A stretch of DNA of 22,587 nt from a virus: IMG/VR virus record IMGVR_UViG_3300042924_002068, positions 1-22,587 of that record. One strand, given 5' to 3'. A program made the translations under genes and the position numbers. Below the pieces are notes generated by a model that worked only from the letters and a program-made list of their open reading frames with translations, was not told the origin of the DNA and did not search any database. Numbering within the stretch: position 1 is the stretch's first letter; every line of letters starts with the position of its first letter. This document shows, one piece after another, positions 22,368 to 22,587 of this stretch.

Positions 22368-22587
22368 TTATAATTCGTTTAATAATTCCCACTCATTTAT
22401 ATCGTTGTAATGTTTCTCTTCATTACAATATGTATTATCATATAATTCATTAAATATTTCAACGGCTAATTCGTCTCTGGTGTTGTTTATCCAAGATGAA
22501 AATTCAGGGTCTTTCATCTGTTCCATTAACTGATTATTCATTTCAGCGGCGATGGCGTCTCTAGCGTACTCTATTGAGTTGTAGTGA
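22368..22587 (-). CDS. Hypothetical protein, partial (N-terminus beyond right edge)
   Basis: The last 72 codons of a gene cut by the right edge, ending TAA at 22368-22370. The readable part is HYNSIEYARDAIAAEMNNQLMEQ ... WINNTRDELAVEIFNELYDNTYCNEEKHYNDINEWELLNEL. It is acidic and helical. Two stretches look alike (YARDAIAAEMNNQL and TRDELAVEIFNELY), suggesting a duplicated helical hairpin. No family is recognised. In-frame Met codons exist near the edge, so a short start cannot be excluded, but the frame is open to the boundary. Confidence 0.6.
   Translation of the reverse strand, partial: HYNSIEYARDAIAAEMNNQLMEQMKDPEFSSWINNTRDELAVEIFNELYDNTYCNEEKHYNDINEWELLNEL

Noticed and set aside
1-22587. 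tRNA genes, CRISPR arrays, insertion sequences, integrase or attachment sites
   Set aside because: None were seen: no cloverleaf-like segments, no regularly spaced repeats, no transposase or integrase motifs in any frame I read.

Overview
The window looks like the late (structural and packaging) region of a tailed double-stranded DNA phage (Caudoviricetes). The host was probably a member of the Bacteroidota, with a Flavobacterium-like organism the best guess. The grounds are low GC, A/T-rich gene starts almost without Shine-Dalgarno sequences, an XkdF-type protease with the 'VDKPA..vqW..F' N-terminus common in Bacteroidota phages, and structural proteins with Pro-Thr linkers and GTSG-type collagen repeats. 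No bacterial housekeeping gene is visible. Host and family assignments rest on recalled family features, not on a search.

Every gene reads on the minus strand, so transcription runs from high to low coordinates. Region by region: (i) 22.59-22.16 kb, a gene cut by the right edge and a small unknown gene; (ii) 22.16-21.92 kb, about 240 bp without a gene, holding two strong inverted repeats; (iii) 21.92-19.08 kb, a tightly coupled packaging operon (CxxC protein, small membrane protein, DNA methyltransferase, TerS, TerL) with 1-4 nt overlaps; (iv) 19.04-16.68 kb, a tail-assembly-chaperone-like gene with a -1 frameshift signal, a tail-terminator-like protein with a Pro-Thr tail, a small coiled-coil protein and an HK97 gp10-like neck protein; (v) 16.64-11.10 kb, two very large tail-tip or baseplate proteins; (vi) 11.06-5.85 kb, a collagen-like fibre, two appendage proteins and small accessory proteins; (vii) 5.81-1 bp, tape measure, chimeric prohead protease, holin, scaffold-like protein and the major capsid protein, which runs off the left edge.

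Together these genes would package DNA (TerS/TerL), build the tail (chaperone, tape measure, terminator, tip), decorate it with modular receptor-binding fibres, mature the head (scaffold, protease, capsid) and begin lysis (holin). No portal, endolysin or clear major tail tube gene is present.

Three observations stand out. First, a U UUU UUA slippery heptamer is followed by a 9-bp hairpin and an 88-codon open extension (18238-18514), which indicates programmed -1 frameshifting. Second, a bipartite element, TAAAAACAYTT, then exactly 11 nt, then ATATTTA, occurs at four gene junctions. It starts on the upstream stop codon each time and precedes the tape measure, collagen fibre, 651-aa tail protein and chaperone genes. 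It is a candidate phage promoter or translation element that I cannot match to a known one. Third, the gene order is unusual: tail genes lie between the terminase and the head genes, and the chaperone is about 12.7 kb from the tape measure.
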